Source of the DNA: CAYMRB01 sp964392615 | GTDB taxonomy: Bacteria; Planctomycetota; UBA8108 | Length of the DNA: 8,703 nucleotides | Direction: 5' to 3' | Assembly (NCBI GenBank): GCA_964392615.1 | Contig: CAYMRB010000424.1 | Location: 1-8,703, forward strand | Shown: positions 6,584-8,703 of the stretch, one piece after another | How the letters are laid out: each line of letters begins with the position of its first letter | Numbering within the stretch: the first letter of the stretch is position 1 | The notes under the pieces: model-generated | What the model saw: the letters and a program-made list of their open reading frames with translations, nothing else | What the model was told of the DNA's origin: nothing | The model's database searches: none | Program-made: the position numbers and the translations under genes

Positions 6584-8703
6584 TCAACGCTCCGGTCCGC
6601 CTCGATGCCTGCGCCCCCAGTCTCTGTTCGGCTCCGAGCCCATCTCGAGAACGAGCGTTCCGCCCTTGAGCAGCTCGCTCGCCGGAAACCAGAAGGCGTC
6701 GAGCTTCCTGCCGTTCAGCACCGCGCTCTGGACGTATCGGCTCCTGCGGGACGCATTGCGCGCCTCGATGGTGAACTTCTTGCCGCGACCGTATCGCTGC
6801 CCCAAGTCGATGATGGTTCTCTCGTAGAGTGGGCTGCCGATTTCGTACACGGGTCGGGCGCGGCAGCCGCCATCGGTCTGAAAGAGCCCGATGGCGGTCA
6901 TGACGAACCAGGCACTCATCTGCCCTTGATCCTCGTCGCCGAGATAGGCGTTTGCCACGCCGTTCCCATAGTAGCGGTCAAGGATAGCTCGGCTCCACTT
7001 CTGGGTCAGCCACGGGCGTCCGACCCAGTTGAACAGGAAGGCGAAGTGCATGGACTGCTGGTTTCCCTGGATCACCGGGTAGTCCCAGTACTGATCATTC
7101 GGCGCATTGAAGCGCCACTTGTACGATTCCTCGAAGCCCCACTCGAGCCTCTGCCGGAAGCGGTCGATACCGATGGCCTCGGCCAGTCCCGGAACATCAT
7201 GAGGGACGAAGAAGGTGAGCTGCCAAGCGTTCCCCTCGACATAGTGCTTGTTCGCGCCGGATCGGTAGAAGTCGAAGTCTTCGAGGAAGGTGCCGTCCGA
7301 CTTGCGAAGCCGGGCATAGCCCGTCTCCGGATCGATGGTGTTGCGCCACCAGGTCGAGCGCTCGAGAAACTCCTCGTATTCGACATTCTTGCCCAGAGCG
7401 AGGGCGAGCTGTGCGACGGTCCAGTCGTCGAATGCGTACTCGAGACTATTGGAGAAGCGCCCCTTGTCGTAGGGGACGTACTTGTGCTCCAAGTAGGCTT
7501 TCAGGTCGCGATTGCCGGCGAGACAGCCGCCGACTCTCTCGGCCGGCGTGGTCTGCATCTTCCGCGCGGCGGCAAACGCCTTCTCGGCGTCGAAATCACG
7601 GATGCCCATCTGGTATGCACCAACGATGAGGGGAATCTCGTGCTCGGCGACCATGACCGGGACGTACTCCATTCCGGCGGGCCCCTTAGCGAGCCAGCCA
7701 AGTGAGTCGTACATGGCGAGCTGCGATCTGACCCAGAGGCTCGACCATTCCGGCGTGATCAGATTCCAGAGCTGATTGAGGTTCCAGAAGGTGTTCCAGA
7801 ATGCATCGCAGCCGAGCGCGAGATCGCCTTTCGGAAGCTGCCGGACCCGCTCCGTGCCGTCAACCCACTGGCCGTTCACGTCGCTCCAGGTATTGCGGCA
7901 GAACGAGCGATAGAGGTTGTTGTAGAAACGGACCTTCTCGCGGCGATCCGGGGTCTGGATCTCTATGCGGCCGAGCAGGTCATTCCAGGCCTTCACGTGA
8001 TGGACGCGGACGGCGTCGAAACTCCAGTCGAAACGATTGGTCACTTCGGACTTCAGGTTCAGGGCCGCGTTTTCGACGCTGACGAGCGAGATGCCGACAC
8101 GGGCCTGGAGGACGGACTCGTGACGGGTGTCGAACTCCGCGTACGCGCCAGCGTCCCGGACGGCTTCGGTCCGAAGGCGAGTCGTGCCTGCCTCGATCTC
8201 ACCGTCGTGCCAGACACCGAGTGCCTTGATCGGGCGGTCGAACTCGATGACGAAGTGAACCGTGTAGTCCTGAACGCCATCCCTGCCCCAGCAGACCGAA
8301 TGATACGTGCTCAGGCCTTCGAGGCGGTGACGGCCGACCTTGCGAATCTCGGCTTCCCGTATGTCGAGCTTGTACTCCGAGCCGAACTGCAGGTCGATCA
8401 GGACTCGTGATTCCTTGTCCTGCGGGAAGGTGTAGCGATGAAAGCCACAGCGGGTGGTCGATGTCAGCTCGGCCTTGATTCCGTAGTCCGTCAGGTCTGC
8501 CGAGTAGTAGCCGATGGGCGCTTGCTCCGTTGCCTTGTTCAAACGGGAGCGGTAGCCCGAATCGGGATCGTTCTCCTTGCCTTCATGGATTCGGAGAGGG
8601 CCGGCCGTGGGCATCATCGAGACGCCGGCCATGGTCCATTCATGAATGTGGCTGAAGCCGGCGATGTTCTCGAAGCTAGGCTCGTAGCCCGCCTGCCAAC
8701 CCC
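6584..8703 (-). CDS. GH92-family alpha-mannosidase, N-terminus outside the window
   Basis: About 706 codons are visible, ending at TGA 6586-6584. The frame stays open through the right edge. Codons above 8632 encode GWQAGYEPSFENIAGFSHIH, a conserved GH92 segment, so the ATG at 8632 is internal. The missing part should hold the signal peptide and the rest of the N-terminal beta sandwich. GH92 enzymes are calcium-dependent exo-alpha-mannosidases acting on N-glycans or mannans. Conserved stretches seen are EGNAWQLTFFVPHDV (its Glu at 7235-7237, in the region holding the family's catalytic acid), GNQQSMH (7046-7066), NWVGRPWLTQKW, GDEDQGQMSAW (6908-6940, Asp at 6929-6931 in the region of the catalytic base), YEIGSPLYE and the C-terminal VLEMGSEPN. 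Two motifs differ from the usual GNEPSHH and GNDDxGQMS forms, so linkage specificity should not be assumed. The gene is convergent with the kinase gene and lower in GC. Confidence 0.92.
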   Translation of the reverse strand, partial: GWQAGYEPSFENIAGFSHIHEWTMAGVSMMPTAGPLRIHEGKENDPDSGYRSRLNKATEQAPIGYYSADLTDYGIKAELTSTTRCGFHRYTFPQDKESRVLIDLQFGSEYKLDIREAEIRKVGRHRLEGLSTYHSVCWGRDGVQDYTVHFVIEFDRPIKALGVWHDGEIEAGTTRLRTEAVRDAGAYAEFDTRHESVLQARVGISLVSVENAALNLKSEVTNRFDWSFDAVRVHHVKAWNDLLGRIEIQTPDRREKVRFYNNLYRSFCRNTWSDVNGQWVDGTERVRQLPKGDLALGCDAFWNTFWNLNQLWNLITPEWSSLWVRSQLAMYDSLGWLAKGPAGMEYVPVMVAEHEIPLIVGAYQMGIRDFDAEKAFAAARKMQTTPAERVGGCLAGNRDLKAYLEHKYVPYDKGRFSNSLEYAFDDWTVAQLALALGKNVEYEEFLERSTWWRNTIDPETGYARLRKSDGTFLEDFDFYRSGANKHYVEGNAWQLTFFVPHDVPGLAEAIGIDRFRQRLEWGFEESYKWRFNAPNDQYWDYPVIQGNQQSMHFAFLFNWVGRPWLTQKWSRAILDRYYGNGVANAYLGDEDQGQMSAWFVMTAIGLFQTDGGCRARPVYEIGSPLYERTIIDLGQRYGRGKKFTIEARNASRRSRYVQSAVLNGRKLDAFWFPASELLKGGTLVLEMGSEPNRDWGRRHRGGPER

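Noticed and set aside
6605..7705. A 366-codon open frame on the plus strand, opposite the mannosidase gene
   Set aside because: No family features, while the minus strand here encodes clear GH92 motifs. It is an antisense shadow.
8630..8632. ATG at 8632 (minus strand) as the start of the mannosidase
   Set aside because: In-frame codons upstream to the window edge encode a conserved GH92 segment ending in GFSHIHEWT.

Overview
The window looks like chromosomal DNA from a GC-rich member of the Planctomycetota. Four things point there: a pair of dockerin-like calcium loops with the planctomycete 'FIRGEANGDG...DITDAV...LSYLF' style, a sulfatase of the type these bacteria carry in large numbers, an ECF sigma factor of the Sigma70_ECF (PF07638-like) kind, and a membrane Ser/Thr kinase directly downstream of it. 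No species assignment is possible from the sequence alone. No rRNA, tRNA, CRISPR array or insertion sequence was seen.

Layout, left to right. (1) 1-809 (+): the 3' part of an acidic, calcium-binding-type protein. It has an Asp-Gly-Pro-Gly repeat at the window edge, then four EF-hand loops, then a dockerin-like pair. The reading frame is open through the left edge. (2) 906-935: a strong GC-rich hairpin, probably a terminator shared with the next, convergent gene. (3) 965-2410 (-): a secreted formylglycine-type sulfatase. (4) 2411-2643: a divergent promoter region. (5) 2644-3207 (+): an ECF sigma factor. (6) 3245-6541 (+): a 1098-residue kinase with the order kinase, membrane helix, TPR repeats, FN3-like domain, and a C-terminal beta-rich (jelly-roll-like) domain. 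(7) 6584 to the right edge (-): the C-terminal ~700 residues of a GH92-family alpha-mannosidase. Its reading frame continues past the window end, so the internal ATG at 8632 is not the true start.

Genes 5 and 6 almost certainly form one operon (37-nt gap), a sigma factor/kinase signalling pair. The two catabolic enzymes on the minus strand flank this pair, one on each side. A plausible inference is that the extracytoplasmic part of the kinase senses a ligand, perhaps a glycan, and that the kinase passes the signal to the sigma factor by phosphorylation. Whether the sulfatase or the mannosidase is a target is untested. The mannosidase gene has visibly lower GC than the kinase gene, so it may have a different history.

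The most interesting item is the kinase's C-terminal ~300 residues (FN3-like plus unassigned beta-rich domain) paired with this sigma factor. The rest is recognisable planctomycete accessory gene content.
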